From NCBI GenBank assembly GCA_900542875.1, contig UQPH01000002.1, forward strand, positions 45,918 to 109,917: a stretch of DNA of 64,000 nucleotides, read 5' to 3'. The notes beneath the pieces were generated by a model, which saw nothing but the letters and a program-made list of their open reading frames with translations, was not told where the DNA came from and searched no databases. Numbering within the stretch: position 1 is the stretch's first letter; each line of letters opens with the position of its first letter. Source of the stretch: an uncultured Eubacterium sp. GTDB taxonomy: Bacteria; Bacillota; Clostridia; Oscillospirales; Acutalibacteraceae. Of the stretch, positions 53,181 through 61,353 are shown in pieces. The translations under genes were made by a program, and so were the position numbers.

Positions 53181-54197
53181 TTATTTCTCAGCGTACTTGT
53201 CGTCGCCGTTCCAGCTATACATAGCTCTGATGCCCTCGCCGACTTTCTCGAGCTGGTGAGATGCTTCCATTTCTCTCTTAGCCTTGAAGTGAGCCCAGCC
53301 GTTGTTAGCCTCTGTGATGAACTTAGAAGCGAATGTACCGTCCTGAATTTCCTCAAGAATCTTCTTCATTTCCTTCTTGGTCTCATCTGTAACAAGTCTC
53401 TTACCTGTCTCGTAGTCACCGAACTCGGCAGTGTTGGAGATAGAATATCTCATCTTTGAGAAACCGCCCGAGTAGATAAGGTCTACAATAAGTTTCATCT
53501 CGTGAATGCACTCGAAGTATGCGTTTCTTGGGTCGTAACCTGCCTCAACAAGTGTTTCGAAACCTGCTTTCATAAGAGCGGTAACGCCGCCGCAAAGAAC
53601 AGCCTGCTCACCGAAGAGGTCGGTCTCTGTTTCGCACTTAAAGGTTGTCTCAAGGAGAGCAGCTCTTGCACCGCCGATGCCTGCACCGTATGCGAGAGCG
53701 GTATCAAGGCAGTGACCCGATGCGTCCTGATATACAGCAACAAGACAAGGAGTACCCTTACCCTCTTTGTACTCTGATCTTACGGTGTGACCCGGAGCCT
53801 TAGGAGCAATCATAAATACGTCAATATTTGACGGAGGTACGATTTGCTTAAAGTGAATGTTAAAGCCGTGAGCAAATGCAAGTGCCTTGCCCTCTGTAAG
53901 GTTAGGCTCGATGTCCTTCTTATAGATAGCAGCCTGCTTCTCGTCGGGAGTAAGAATCATAATGATATCTGCTGCCTTAACTGCCTCAGCAGTTGTCATA
54001 ACCTTAAGTCCGAGGCTCTCTGCGTGTGCCCAAGATTTTGAACCTTCGTAAAGACCTACAACTACATTAACACCGCTTTCGTGAAGGTTGAGTGCGTGTG
54101 CGTGTCCCTGTGAACCAAAGCCGATGATGGCAACAGTCTTGCCGTCAAGTACGCTGAGGTTACAATCTGATTCGTAGAAGATTTTTGCTTCTGCCAT
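53181..54197 (-). CDS. ilvC: Ketol-acid reductoisomerase (class I)
   Basis: 338 residues. VAIIGFGSQGHAHALNLHES is the NAD(P)-binding motif, MIAPKAPGHTVRSEYKEGKG and ETDLFGEQAVLCGG the knotted-domain metal site, and FECIHEMKLIVDLIYSGG the substrate region. It makes the dihydroxy acid precursors of valine and isoleucine. AGGAGG precedes the ATG. Other ilv/leu genes are absent, so it is a stand-alone unit next to its probable GntR regulator. Confidence 0.97.
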   Translation of the reverse strand: MAEAKIFYESDCNLSVLDGKTVAIIGFGSQGHAHALNLHESGVNVVVGLYEGSKSWAHAESLGLKVMTTAEAVKAADIIMILTPDEKQAAIYKKDIEPNLTEGKALAFAHGFNIHFKQIVPPSNIDVFMIAPKAPGHTVRSEYKEGKGTPCLVAVYQDASGHCLDTALAYGAGIGGARAALLETTFKCETETDLFGEQAVLCGGVTALMKAGFETLVEAGYDPRNAYFECIHEMKLIVDLIYSGGFSKMRYSISNTAEFGDYETGKRLVTDETKKEMKKILEEIQDGTFASKFITEANNGWAHFKAKREMEASHQLEKVGEGIRAMYSWNGDDKYAEK

Positions 54198-54240
54198 TTT
54201 TAGTTCCTCCTAAAAATTATAATTAATTCTGCTTCGTCAG

Positions 54241-54257
54241 TTGTAAGACAAGTTGTC
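54241..54257. promoter_or_regulatory. Candidate regulator site downstream of the ilvC promoter
   Basis: TTGTAAGACAA (54241-54251) is a perfect dyad with a 3-bp centre, the half-site geometry seen in FadR-subfamily operators. It runs into an AGTTGTC copy at 54251-54257. Confidence 0.4.
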
Positions 54258-54288
54258 AAATAACTGATTTGTTTTACCTTTTAATGAC

Positions 54289-54317
54289 ATTATATATTGT
54301 TAGTTGTCTTATGTCAA
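54289..54317 (-). promoter_or_regulatory. ilvC promoter with embedded AGTTGTC site
   Basis: On the minus strand: TTGACA (54312-54317), 17-bp spacer, TATAAT (54289-54294). AGTTGTC (54302-54308, plus strand) lies in the spacer, where a bound repressor would block RNA polymerase. Confidence 0.75.
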
Positions 54318-54320
54318 GAG

Positions 54321-54983
54321 TTAATTTAAATTTTTTAATCCTTCCATTGCATGAATTATGTGCAGGCGCATTGCGGTTCTTGCACCGTCGGCGTTTCGCG
54401 CCTTCAAAAAATCCATAATCAGTCGGTCGTCATTAAGGTTGTCGTCGCTGACTATCTTATCCTTTTGCATTACAATTACACCTTTTTTGATGGCATTGAA
54501 TATAATCGGCATAAACTGCTGAACGAAAGCGTTGTGCGTTGCATTTGCTATGCTTTCGTGGAATTTTTGTTCCTCATAGGTTCTGTCCTCGCCGCTTTTT
54601 ATCTTTTTTTCTACGGCCTCGCCGTATTTACAAATGATGGCGATTTCCTCGTCTGTGGCTCTCTGAGCCGCATAATAGGCGCATTCCGGCTCAAACATCA
54701 GCCTCATTTCAAACAGGTCGCCCAGTCCGGAATTAATCTCACCCAAATCGCCGCTTTCTATAACCGTGGAATCTGTAACGAACGTACCCTTGCCACGCCT
54801 TATTTCCAGTATTCCCAAAGAGGTCAACGCCTTAATTGCTTCCCTCAGCGTGCTTCTGCTGATGCCGAGTTCATTTGCAAAATCGTTTTCGTTAGGCAAT
54901 TTGTCGCCCACCTTAAAGCGGCTTTCCTCTATCATATTCCTTATTCTTTTCGCCGTAACATCGGACAGTCTTCCTTTGTTCAT
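54321..54983 (-). CDS. FadR-subfamily GntR transcriptional regulator
   Basis: 220 residues. The N-terminal winged helix reads KLPNENDFANELGISRSTLR then EAIKALTSLGILEIRRGKGTFV. The FCD ligand domain follows, with EMRLMFEPECAYYAAQRAT, ANATHNAFVQQFM and MRLHIIHAMEGLK carrying the Asp/His metal ligands. I start at the ATG 54981-54983 after GCGAGG; a longer in-frame start lies in the control region. It sits just upstream of ilvC on the same strand and shares AGTTGTC motifs with the ilvC promoter, so it probably controls ilvC and itself. The ligand may be a branched-chain pathway acid (inferred). Confidence 0.9.
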   Translation of the reverse strand: MNKGRLSDVTAKRIRNMIEESRFKVGDKLPNENDFANELGISRSTLREAIKALTSLGILEIRRGKGTFVTDSTVIESGDLGEINSGLGDLFEMRLMFEPECAYYAAQRATDEEIAIICKYGEAVEKKIKSGEDRTYEEQKFHESIANATHNAFVQQFMPIIFNAIKKGVIVMQKDKIVSDDNLNDDRLIMDFLKARNADGARTAMRLHIIHAMEGLKNLN

Positions 54984-55038
54984 ATTCCGACCTCGCTTTC
55001 CTTTATAATAATAGCACAAAACAGAACTCATGTCAATC

Positions 55039-55054
55039 AGTTGTCGGACATCAT
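55039..55054. promoter_or_regulatory. AGTTGTC site upstream of the GntR gene
   Basis: AGTTGTCGGACATCA matches the ilvC promoter site AGTTGTCTTATGTCA at most positions, and TTGTCGGACAT is a near dyad. It lies about 56 bp upstream of the GntR start, consistent with self-regulation. Confidence 0.4.
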
Positions 55055-55104
55055 ACATCAAAGTATTTTTCACAAAAAAATATCATTTTTCTGTGCCGAT
55101 ACTA

Positions 55105-55133
55105 TTGTAAATTGTGAACAAATAGTATATTAT
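55105..55133 (+). promoter_or_regulatory. Promoter of the DUF815 gene, with shared 14-mer in the spacer
   Basis: TTGTAA (55105-55110), 17-bp spacer, TATTAT (55128-55133). The spacer holds AAATTGTGAACAAA (55109-55122), which recurs exactly at 56477-56490 upstream of the response regulator. Confidence 0.5.
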
Positions 55134-55177
55134 GTAATTAATTATAAATTACATTCTATGTTAAGCAGGTGATTAAG

Positions 55178-56413
55178 TTGAATAGAGCGGTAAAAATCAG
55201 ATACTATATAGAGTCTCTTTGTGTGTATGATTTGAAGAATGACGAGATAATCAACGCACTGTATGAACTTCTTGATTCGATTGACGATGAGACTGTTTTG
55301 ATTAAGCAGAGCAAATTCTTTAAGTTGGTGTCGGAGCATCATTCATTTAGACACTATGTGTCAAAACTCATTTTGACCGACGATAATGTTTTTACAAAAG
55401 CGGCTGCGGCGGGAAAATGCGACGAACTTGACCCATCCGTAATCGACGGAGTAAAGTCCGATTTGGAAAAATTGGAACTTATTGCGGGTATTTCTGCGCA
55501 GGACGTTGTTCGTGCCGAGCAGAACGAGGATATTGCCGAGGTGCTCTCGACTATGCCGAAGTGGAACAATAACGGCAGGGCAATGCTTCCTCTTAAAGAG
55601 AATTGGTCGCAGCAACTTGACGAACTTAAAGATTTTTATAAAAACAACGGCTACGGCATGTTTGCAAAATTTGTTGCGTTTACATGGCGAAACGAGGCGT
55701 TTGTTCCGATTACGGCAATTGACCCGATTACTCTCGGCGATTTGAAAAATTATGAACTTCAGCGTCAAAAGGTTGTGGACAACACCACAGCGTTTATTAA
55801 TGGTTTGCCGGCAAATAATGTTTTGCTTTACGGCGACAGGGGAACGGGCAAAAGTTCAACCGTGCATGCAATTCTTAATGAGTATAAGTCAAAGGGACTG
55901 CGTATGATAGAAATATCAAAGGGAGACATCAATGACCTTACTATGATTAGAGAAAAAATTGCGGACAGTCCGATGAAGTTCATTATCTTTATTGATGATT
56001 TGAGTTTTGACAATCACGATGATTCTTTCGGCGAACTTAAAGCGGCTCTCGAGGGCTCGCTTTCGGGCAGACAAAATAACACTCTTATTTATGCAACCTC
56101 AAACCGCCGTCATCTTATTAAAGAGAATTTCTCCGACAGGGAAAATGATGTAAACCGCTCGGATACTCTTCAGGAGGAACTCAGCCTTTCCGACAGGTTC
56201 GGTCTTTCGGTTACATTTATCAATCCCGATAAGGCTCAGTTTTTCGACATTGTGGAGAAGATTGCTCTTGACAGAGGACTTAAAGCGGACATTCCGAAAC
56301 TTCTTGCCGCTGCCGATACATGGGCTCTGAGAAGAGGCGGCAGGTCGCCCAGATGTGCAAAGCAGTTTATCGATTATGTAGAGGGCTGCGAAAAGCGTGA
56401 TATGCAGTGGTAA
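55178..56413 (+). CDS. DUF815-family AAA ATPase
   Basis: 411 residues. The C-terminal AAA core has P-loop LYGDRGTGKSSTVHAIL, Walker B FIIFIDDLSFD, sensor YATSNRRHLI and a late RSPRCAKQFIDYV block, all typical of DUF815. The N-terminal 190 residues are a helical family domain. The start is uncertain: TTG 55178 lies eight bases after AGCAGG, while GTG 55169 overlaps that site. Family function is unknown, although DUF815 proteins are ClpX/DnaA-like in fold. It has its own promoter. Confidence 0.88.
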   Translation: MNRAVKIRYYIESLCVYDLKNDEIINALYELLDSIDDETVLIKQSKFFKLVSEHHSFRHYVSKLILTDDNVFTKAAAAGKCDELDPSVIDGVKSDLEKLELIAGISAQDVVRAEQNEDIAEVLSTMPKWNNNGRAMLPLKENWSQQLDELKDFYKNNGYGMFAKFVAFTWRNEAFVPITAIDPITLGDLKNYELQRQKVVDNTTAFINGLPANNVLLYGDRGTGKSSTVHAILNEYKSKGLRMIEISKGDINDLTMIREKIADSPMKFIIFIDDLSFDNHDDSFGELKAALEGSLSGRQNNTLIYATSNRRHLIKENFSDRENDVNRSDTLQEELSLSDRFGLSVTFINPDKAQFFDIVEKIALDRGLKADIPKLLAAADTWALRRGGRSPRCAKQFIDYVEGCEKRDMQW

Positions 56414-56546
56414 AAATTTGATTAATTTGTATTAACTAATTGTTCAAAAATTTAATTCTTTGTTTACTCAAAATACAAATTGTGAACAAAAACGAATTGT
56501 ATGATGAGTACATAGGAAAAACAAACAAACGAAAGGAAACTTAATT

Positions 56547-57242
56547 ATGGCTAATAAAATTCTTGTTGTAGACGATGACCTTAACATTTGCGAGTTGCTT
56601 AAACTTTACCTTGAAAATGACGGATATGTTGTTTATACCGCAAACGACGGTAAGCAAGCCGTGGATATGTTTAAGAATAAAACTCCCGACCTTGTTCTTC
56701 TTGATATTATGCTTCCTAAAATGGACGGCTGGCAGGTTTGCCGTGAAATCAGAAAGACATCAAGCGTACCTATTATTATGCTTACCGCTAAAGGCGAAAC
56801 CTTTGATAAGGTACTCGGTCTTGAACTGGGTGCAGACGATTATGTTGTAAAACCGTTTGATACTAAGGAAGTAATGGCTAGGGTAAAAGCTGTACTTCGC
56901 AGAACAAAGGGAGACTCCGAGGCAACCGAGGATAAGAAAAAAACGGTTATTTACGATAATCTTGAAATAAATATCCAAAACTATGAGATGAAGGTTAAGG
57001 GCGTGCCGGTTGATACGCCGCCAAAAGAACTTGAACTCATTTATCATTTTGCATCTAATCCGAACAGAGTATATACCCGTGACCAACTTCTTGATGAGGT
57101 ATGGGGCTTTGATTATTACGGAGACAGCAGAACCGTTGATGTTCATGTAAAGAGACTTCGTGAAAAACTTGAGGGTGTTTCCGACAAATGGTGCCTTAAA
57201 ACCGTATGGGGCGTAGGCTATAAGTTTGAAACGAAGGATTAA
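56547..57242 (+). CDS. OmpR-family response regulator (PhoP/WalR-like)
   Basis: 231 residues. Receiver with VVDDD acidic pocket, Asp53 in LVLLDIMLPKMDGWQV and VKPFDTKEVMARV; winged helix PPKELELIYHFASNPNRVYT, DSRTVDVHVKRLREKLE and VWGVGYKFE. GAAAGGAAAC precedes the ATG. The kinase begins 3 bp after its stop and an HtrA protease follows, which suggests control of an envelope stress response. Confidence 0.94.
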   Translation: MANKILVVDDDLNICELLKLYLENDGYVVYTANDGKQAVDMFKNKTPDLVLLDIMLPKMDGWQVCREIRKTSSVPIIMLTAKGETFDKVLGLELGADDYVVKPFDTKEVMARVKAVLRRTKGDSEATEDKKKTVIYDNLEINIQNYEMKVKGVPVDTPPKELELIYHFASNPNRVYTRDQLLDEVWGFDYYGDSRTVDVHVKRLREKLEGVSDKWCLKTVWGVGYKFETKD

Positions 57243-57245
57243 TAT

Positions 57246-58754
57246 ATGGTAGGAGCTGCAAAAAGAGGAAAAAGACAGAATATTTTTACAAAGTATTTCT
57301 GTTTGTTTATTGCCATTTTTTTGGTATGCTTTATAGTCCTCGGAATGGCACTTGTAACTATTGTAAACGGCTATTCCTTAAAGGATAAAACCGCACTTCT
57401 CAGCGAAAACACTCAGTCGATTGCAAATTATATTTCGCAGAATATGATAGTTAACAATATGAACAGCACATATTCTTACGATAAAGAGACTATTTGCGAA
57501 AATTTGAGTATGGTTTCAAACTGCATAGACGCCGACGTTTTTGTTTGTGACTCGGGCGGCACGGTTATTATGTGTAAGGAGCAGACGGGAATTAATGCTG
57601 TTCGCTCCGGCTCTCTTGTGTGCAATAATCATAAGTCGTTGTCGGTAGGCGATAAGCAGGTGCAGAGAGTTTACGAGGGCTCGTCCGCTTCGGTCAGCAG
57701 GGCTATTATCAACGGCGAAAAGTATTATATCGTCGGCTCGCCCATTGTGTCCGATTACGACAACGACACTCTCAAAGATAACGGTCGGATTATCGGCTCG
57801 GTTTTTGCTATTACTCCGGCGGGAACTACTCACGTTGTTTCTCTTATATTCAGAGCGTTTGTGATAATAACATTAATATGCCTTATCATTGCCGGCATTC
57901 TCATTTGGAAGTTGACTAAGAGAATGGTCACACCGCTTCAGCAAATGAGCCTTGCGGCTAAGAAGTTTGCCGTAGGTGATTTTTCATACAGAGTTAATAT
58001 TAAAACAAACGATGAACTTGCCGACTTGGGATATGCGTTTAATGAGATGGCTGACGCACTCGATAAACTCGAAAGTTCGAGAAGAAGTTTTGTCGCCAAT
58101 GTGTCGCATGAGTTGAAAACGCCGATGACCTCAATTGCGGGATTTATCGACGGAATACTTGACGGAACCATTCCGAAAGAAAAGGAAGAATATTACCTTA
58201 AAATCGTTTCCGACGAGGTTCGACGCCTTTCAAGGCTTGTTGTTGCTATGCTTAATATGAGCAAGATTGAATCGGGCGACTTTGAGATGAAACCAAAGCC
58301 GTATAATATTACAGACCAGGTTATTCATGTTCTTTTGACCTTTGAGCAAAAGATTGATAAGAAGAATATAGAGATAAGAGGTCTTGATAATGTTCAGCCG
58401 CATTATGTTGTGGCAGATCCCGATATGATTTATCAGGTGGTTTATAACCTGTTTGACAATGCCGTTAAATTTACTAACGAAAACGGTTATATAGATATTC
58501 AAATTACAGATATGGGCGACAGCGTTCAGTGCTCGATTAAGAACAGTGGCGAAGGCATTGACTCGACCGAATTGTCCAGAATATTTGAAAGGTTTTACAA
58601 AGTTGACAAGTCCCGTTCTTTGGACGCAAAGGGCGCAGGCTTGGGACTGTATATAGTTAAAACTATGGTGGAAATGCACGGCGGCAGAATTTTTGCCCGC
58701 TCCGACAGCAAAACGGAGGCTGAGTTCGTGTTTACTCTGCCAAAGCAACATTAA
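57246..58754 (+). CDS. Sensor histidine kinase with extracytoplasmic domain and HAMP
   Basis: 502 residues. Membrane helices at about 17-42 and 197-221 enclose an extracytoplasmic domain of about 150 residues. HAMP (KLTKRMVTPLQQMSLAAKKF) leads to the HisKA box with His288 (FVANVSHELKTPMTSIAGF). N box NLFDNAVKFTNENG and G2 DAKGAGLGLYIVKTMVEMHG complete the kinase. It pairs with the regulator upstream. The presence of HAMP without a PAS domain resembles PhoR/ResE-like kinases. Confidence 0.94.
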   Translation: MVGAAKRGKRQNIFTKYFCLFIAIFLVCFIVLGMALVTIVNGYSLKDKTALLSENTQSIANYISQNMIVNNMNSTYSYDKETICENLSMVSNCIDADVFVCDSGGTVIMCKEQTGINAVRSGSLVCNNHKSLSVGDKQVQRVYEGSSASVSRAIINGEKYYIVGSPIVSDYDNDTLKDNGRIIGSVFAITPAGTTHVVSLIFRAFVIITLICLIIAGILIWKLTKRMVTPLQQMSLAAKKFAVGDFSYRVNIKTNDELADLGYAFNEMADALDKLESSRRSFVANVSHELKTPMTSIAGFIDGILDGTIPKEKEEYYLKIVSDEVRRLSRLVVAMLNMSKIESGDFEMKPKPYNITDQVIHVLLTFEQKIDKKNIEIRGLDNVQPHYVVADPDMIYQVVYNLFDNAVKFTNENGYIDIQITDMGDSVQCSIKNSGEGIDSTELSRIFERFYKVDKSRSLDAKGAGLGLYIVKTMVEMHGGRIFARSDSKTEAEFVFTLPKQH

Positions 58755-58787
58755 TGGGGCATTGCCTCAAAAAAGGAGATAATTCTA

Positions 58788-60302
58788 ATGGATGACAATA
58801 ATAAACAAAATTTGACTCCCGATGAAAATAATAATTCACAATCGGAGCCAAACTTCAGCCCGTCGGGCGAATATCATTATGTACCGCCTAAGACTCCGCA
58901 GGGACAGCAGACTCCGCCGAGTGGGCAAGGTCAGAGTTATTATTACAGACCGACCGGCGGTTCACAGTATCAAAATACGGTCAATAATGCTTCGTCTGCT
59001 CCTAATTATGCTCAGCAGTCACAGCAGTACTATGCGCCTTATCAGAAATCGGGCACAACCTATGTAAACGGCAAACCCGTTAAAGCCAAAAAACCGATGA
59101 AAAAATCGGTTAAGATTATTATTATTGTTGTTGCGGTATGTGCCGTGTTTGCCATTGCGGCGATTGCGCTTTCCGCAACGGGTGTTATTAAATCAGGCGA
59201 TTCAAACGACAACTCTACCTCTCAGAGCAGTGATGCTTCCGCAAGCATTAGTGACGGTTCAAAGGCGGATATGAAGGACAGCAACGGTAATCTGACCGTA
59301 GCAGGCGTTGCCGAAGAAAATATGGATTCGTGCGTCCTCGTTTCTGTTTACACAGAACAGAGTGCTTATAACTATTTTTACGGTTACGGAAATAACAGTT
59401 CGTCATCATCAGACCCGTCACTGTCGGGCGAAGGCTCCGGCGTTATTATGAGCGAGTCTGACGGCAAGACATATATTATGACCTGTGCTCATGTTATTTC
59501 AAACGGCTCAACATTTAAGGTAACCACAAATGACGGAACCGAATACGATGCCACGATGGTAGGTGTTGACAGTCAGACAGATATAGGCGTGCTTGCTATT
59601 AATGCTACCGGTCTTAAAATTGCAAAGTTTGCAAACAGCGATAATATCTCCGTCGGCGAGCAGTGTGTTGCTATCGGATGCCCGGGCGGCAGTAAGTTTA
59701 TGAACAGCGTAGCAACAGGTATTGTCTCTGCACTTGACCGTCCCGTATCTTCATCAATCGGTTATAATAACGAATGTATCCAGACAGATACGGCTATCAA
59801 TCCCGGTAACTCCGGCGGTGCTCTGTTTAATATGGACGGTCAGGTAATCGGTATTAATTCTTCTAAGATTGCTTCTACAGAGTACGAGGGTATGGGTTTT
59901 GCAATTCCGAGCAACACAGCCGTTAATACCGCAAACAGCCTTATACAAAACGGATATGTAGCAGGCAGGGCAAAACTCGGCATAACCTATGTTCCTATTT
60001 CAAATGTTACAAATGCACAGCAGGTTATTTCCGCTCTTGCAGAAAAGGGATTTAAGAATGCCGAAGGCGCAATGGTAATTAACGAAATCAGTTCCGATTC
60101 CGATTTGGCAAATAAAGATGTTAAGCAGTATGATATGATTGTTGCCGTAAACGGTGATGTTCTTACCTCTACCGATGTTATGACTTCTGTTTTGAGCAAA
60201 TCATCTCCCGGCGATACCGTTAAACTGACTGTTGCAAGAATTGAAAATAACAGCATTAAAACTTTTGAAGTTGACTGCAAATTGATAGAAAGCAAAGAAT
60301 AA
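58788..60302 (+). CDS. HtrA/DegP-like membrane-anchored serine protease with PDZ domain
   Basis: 504 residues. A Gln/Pro/Tyr-rich cytoplasmic N-terminus of about 100 residues precedes one membrane helix (about 107-130). The trypsin-like domain carries His235 (TCAHVIS), Asp265 (SQTDIGVLAI) and Ser342 (NPGNSGGALFN), so the triad is intact. A PDZ domain covers about 395-500 (DVKQYDMIVAVNGDVLTSTD). It likely removes misfolded secreted proteins. The gene starts 33 bp after the kinase gene, so it may be part of that operon. Confidence 0.94.
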   Translation: MDDNNKQNLTPDENNNSQSEPNFSPSGEYHYVPPKTPQGQQTPPSGQGQSYYYRPTGGSQYQNTVNNASSAPNYAQQSQQYYAPYQKSGTTYVNGKPVKAKKPMKKSVKIIIIVVAVCAVFAIAAIALSATGVIKSGDSNDNSTSQSSDASASISDGSKADMKDSNGNLTVAGVAEENMDSCVLVSVYTEQSAYNYFYGYGNNSSSSSDPSLSGEGSGVIMSESDGKTYIMTCAHVISNGSTFKVTTNDGTEYDATMVGVDSQTDIGVLAINATGLKIAKFANSDNISVGEQCVAIGCPGGSKFMNSVATGIVSALDRPVSSSIGYNNECIQTDTAINPGNSGGALFNMDGQVIGINSSKIASTEYEGMGFAIPSNTAVNTANSLIQNGYVAGRAKLGITYVPISNVTNAQQVISALAEKGFKNAEGAMVINEISSDSDLANKDVKQYDMIVAVNGDVLTSTDVMTSVLSKSSPGDTVKLTVARIENNSIKTFEVDCKLIESKE

Positions 60303-60314
60303 TTAAACAGATGC

Positions 60315-60355
60315 AAAAACGGACAGCGAATTAATTTTCACTGTCCGTTTTTTAT
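60315..60355 (+). terminator. Terminator of the two-component/HtrA operon
   Basis: AAAAACGGACAG (60315-60326) and CTGTCCGTTTTT (60341-60352) form a perfect stem ending in T residues. Confidence 0.9.
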
Positions 60356-60361
60356 AGTATG

Positions 60362-60550
60362 TTATAAAGATTCAATCCAATTTTTAATATCTTCGTGGCT
60401 TGTTTTGTTAATCCAATTTAGGTTGGCTTTTGTGTATGGATGTGTCGGTGCAATTTCAAATAAATTCGCACTCGATATATTCGCTATTCTTTGCGTCGCA
60501 ATCTTTGTAATGCCGCTCGCACTGAAGTGGGCAACTAAAGTCTTGCTTAT
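60362..60550 (-). pseudogene. Decayed flavodoxin gene
   Basis: Reverse-strand reading gives SKTLVAHFSASG then ITKIATQRIANISSANLFEI and APTHPYTKANLNW, the N-terminus and FMN phosphate loop region of a flavodoxin. It then jumps directly to INKTSHEDIKNWIESL, which resembles a flavodoxin C-terminus. About 100 central residues are missing, and the codon at the expected start is ATA instead of ATG, with a TAG stop just upstream. It is therefore an internally deleted remnant. The DNA is AT-rich like the neighbouring four-helix-bundle gene. Confidence 0.7.
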
Positions 60551-60623
60551 ACTATCAATCTACTTTTTGCTCTGCTGTTGTTATTATATACTCTAAAGTT
60601 GACTTTAGATCAAGAAGGGATTC

Positions 60624-60983
60624 TTAATTATTCTTTATTTTATTTTCTATAGTTATGCAAGACGAGGTGAGCATTCTGCGTATTCTGCCGCATTGATTTC
60701 TGGTGGTTTTATAAGTTGTTTCATTTATGGCTTCTGTTTTATATAATAATTTTAGCCAACTTTCAGTTTCAATACATTCTTTTCGTGCAATTTTGAACTT
60801 TGACAGCATATCTGCCGGGCTTTGCGGATATTGTGCTTCTGATATGTTAGCGTAGACGCTGGATGAAGACTTTTTTATTTGGAAGATTGTATTTGAGTGA
60901 TTTGATTTGTTCAGCGATTTACAAAGTTTTTCAATGTAAATTGCTAATTGTTCCGATTGTTCCATAAGTGGATTGCTTTTCAT
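60624..60983 (-). CDS. Four-helix-bundle protein (S23/Avd-like family)
   Basis: 119 residues, all helical. FQIKKSSSSVYANISEAQYP and KFKIARKECIETESWLKLLY match the four-helix-bundle family known from 23S rRNA intervening sequences, with the same fold as the Avd protein of diversity-generating retroelements. GAGGTGAT precedes the ATG. There is no reverse transcriptase or rRNA gene in the window, so neither context explains it. A mini-hairpin array and tRNA-Val lie upstream. The molecular role is unknown, probably nucleic-acid binding. Confidence 0.85.
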   Translation of the reverse strand: MKSNPLMEQSEQLAIYIEKLCKSLNKSNHSNTIFQIKKSSSSVYANISEAQYPQSPADMLSKFKIARKECIETESWLKLLYKTEAINETTYKTTRNQCGRIRRMLTSSCITIENKIKNN

Positions 60984-61026
60984 ATTATCACCTCAATGGA
61001 ATTATACCAATTTCGAAAAAATAAAT

Positions 61027-61170
61027 CAAGGCGAAGCCTTGTATGTAATCCGTGAAACGGAATGTAATTGCAATATATTGCGTATGTAATCAATCGGGAG
61101 TGTGTTGTTAATTACATACATTGAATGATGACATACATATAAATGTGATGACATACCAATCTGCGATTGG
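61027..61170. repeat. Array of mini-hairpins separated by conserved 8-10 nt linkers
   Basis: Small inverted repeats follow one another: CAAGGCGAAGCCTTG (61027-61041), CCGTGAAACGG (61050-61060), TGCAATATATTGC (61069-61081), a weak one after 61091, CATTGAATG (61119-61127), ACATATAAATGT (61135-61146) and CCAATCTGCGATTGG (61156-61170). The linkers are TATGTAAT, AATGTAAT and GTATGTAAT in the left half, and ATTACATAC, ATGACATAC and GATGACATAC in the right half, which are the left linkers inverted. It lies directly upstream of the four-helix-bundle gene (minus strand). No known element class matches. Confidence 0.7.
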
Positions 61171-61173
61171 ATA

Positions 61174-61212
61174 AAAATAAAGCATCTGCATTTTGCAGAT
61201 GCTTTATTTTTT
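61174..61212 (-). terminator. Bidirectional terminator beside tRNA-Val
   Basis: AAAATAAAGCATCTGCA (61174-61190) and TGCAGATGCTTTATTTT (61194-61210) form a perfect 17-bp stem. It ends the obgE-mrnC-tRNA-Val transcript on the minus strand. Confidence 0.85.
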
Positions 61213-61287
61213 GGTGGGAACAACAGGGCTCGAACCTGTGACCCTCTGCTTGTAAGGCAGATGCTCTCCCAGCTGAGCTATGCTCCC
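61212..61287 (-). tRNA. tRNA-Val (anticodon UAC)
   Basis: Minus strand. The acceptor GGGAGCA pairs with TGTTCCC, followed by the A discriminator and an encoded CCA. The D arm is GCTCAGCTGGGAGAGC; the anticodon arm CTGCC-TTACAAG-CAG reads UAC; the T arm has GTTCGAG with stem ACAGG/CCTGT. All stems pair. It lies 66 bp downstream of mrnC. Confidence 0.96.
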
Positions 61288-61353
61288 AAGCGAATACTAT
61301 TATAACATAGAAATTCGATTTGTCAATATTTATTTTATTATTTTCAAAATAAA

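Noticed and set aside
54198..54320. T-box leader before ilvC
   Set aside because: The leader is short, with no T-box sequence or antiterminator; the promoter lies close to the gene.
60624..60983. Diversity-generating retroelement accessory (Avd)
   Set aside because: The fold family fits, but there is no reverse transcriptase, template repeat or variable repeat in the window.
61027..61170. CRISPR array
   Set aside because: Linkers are only 8-10 nt and the segments between them are self-complementary, so repeat and spacer sizes do not fit; no cas genes are present.
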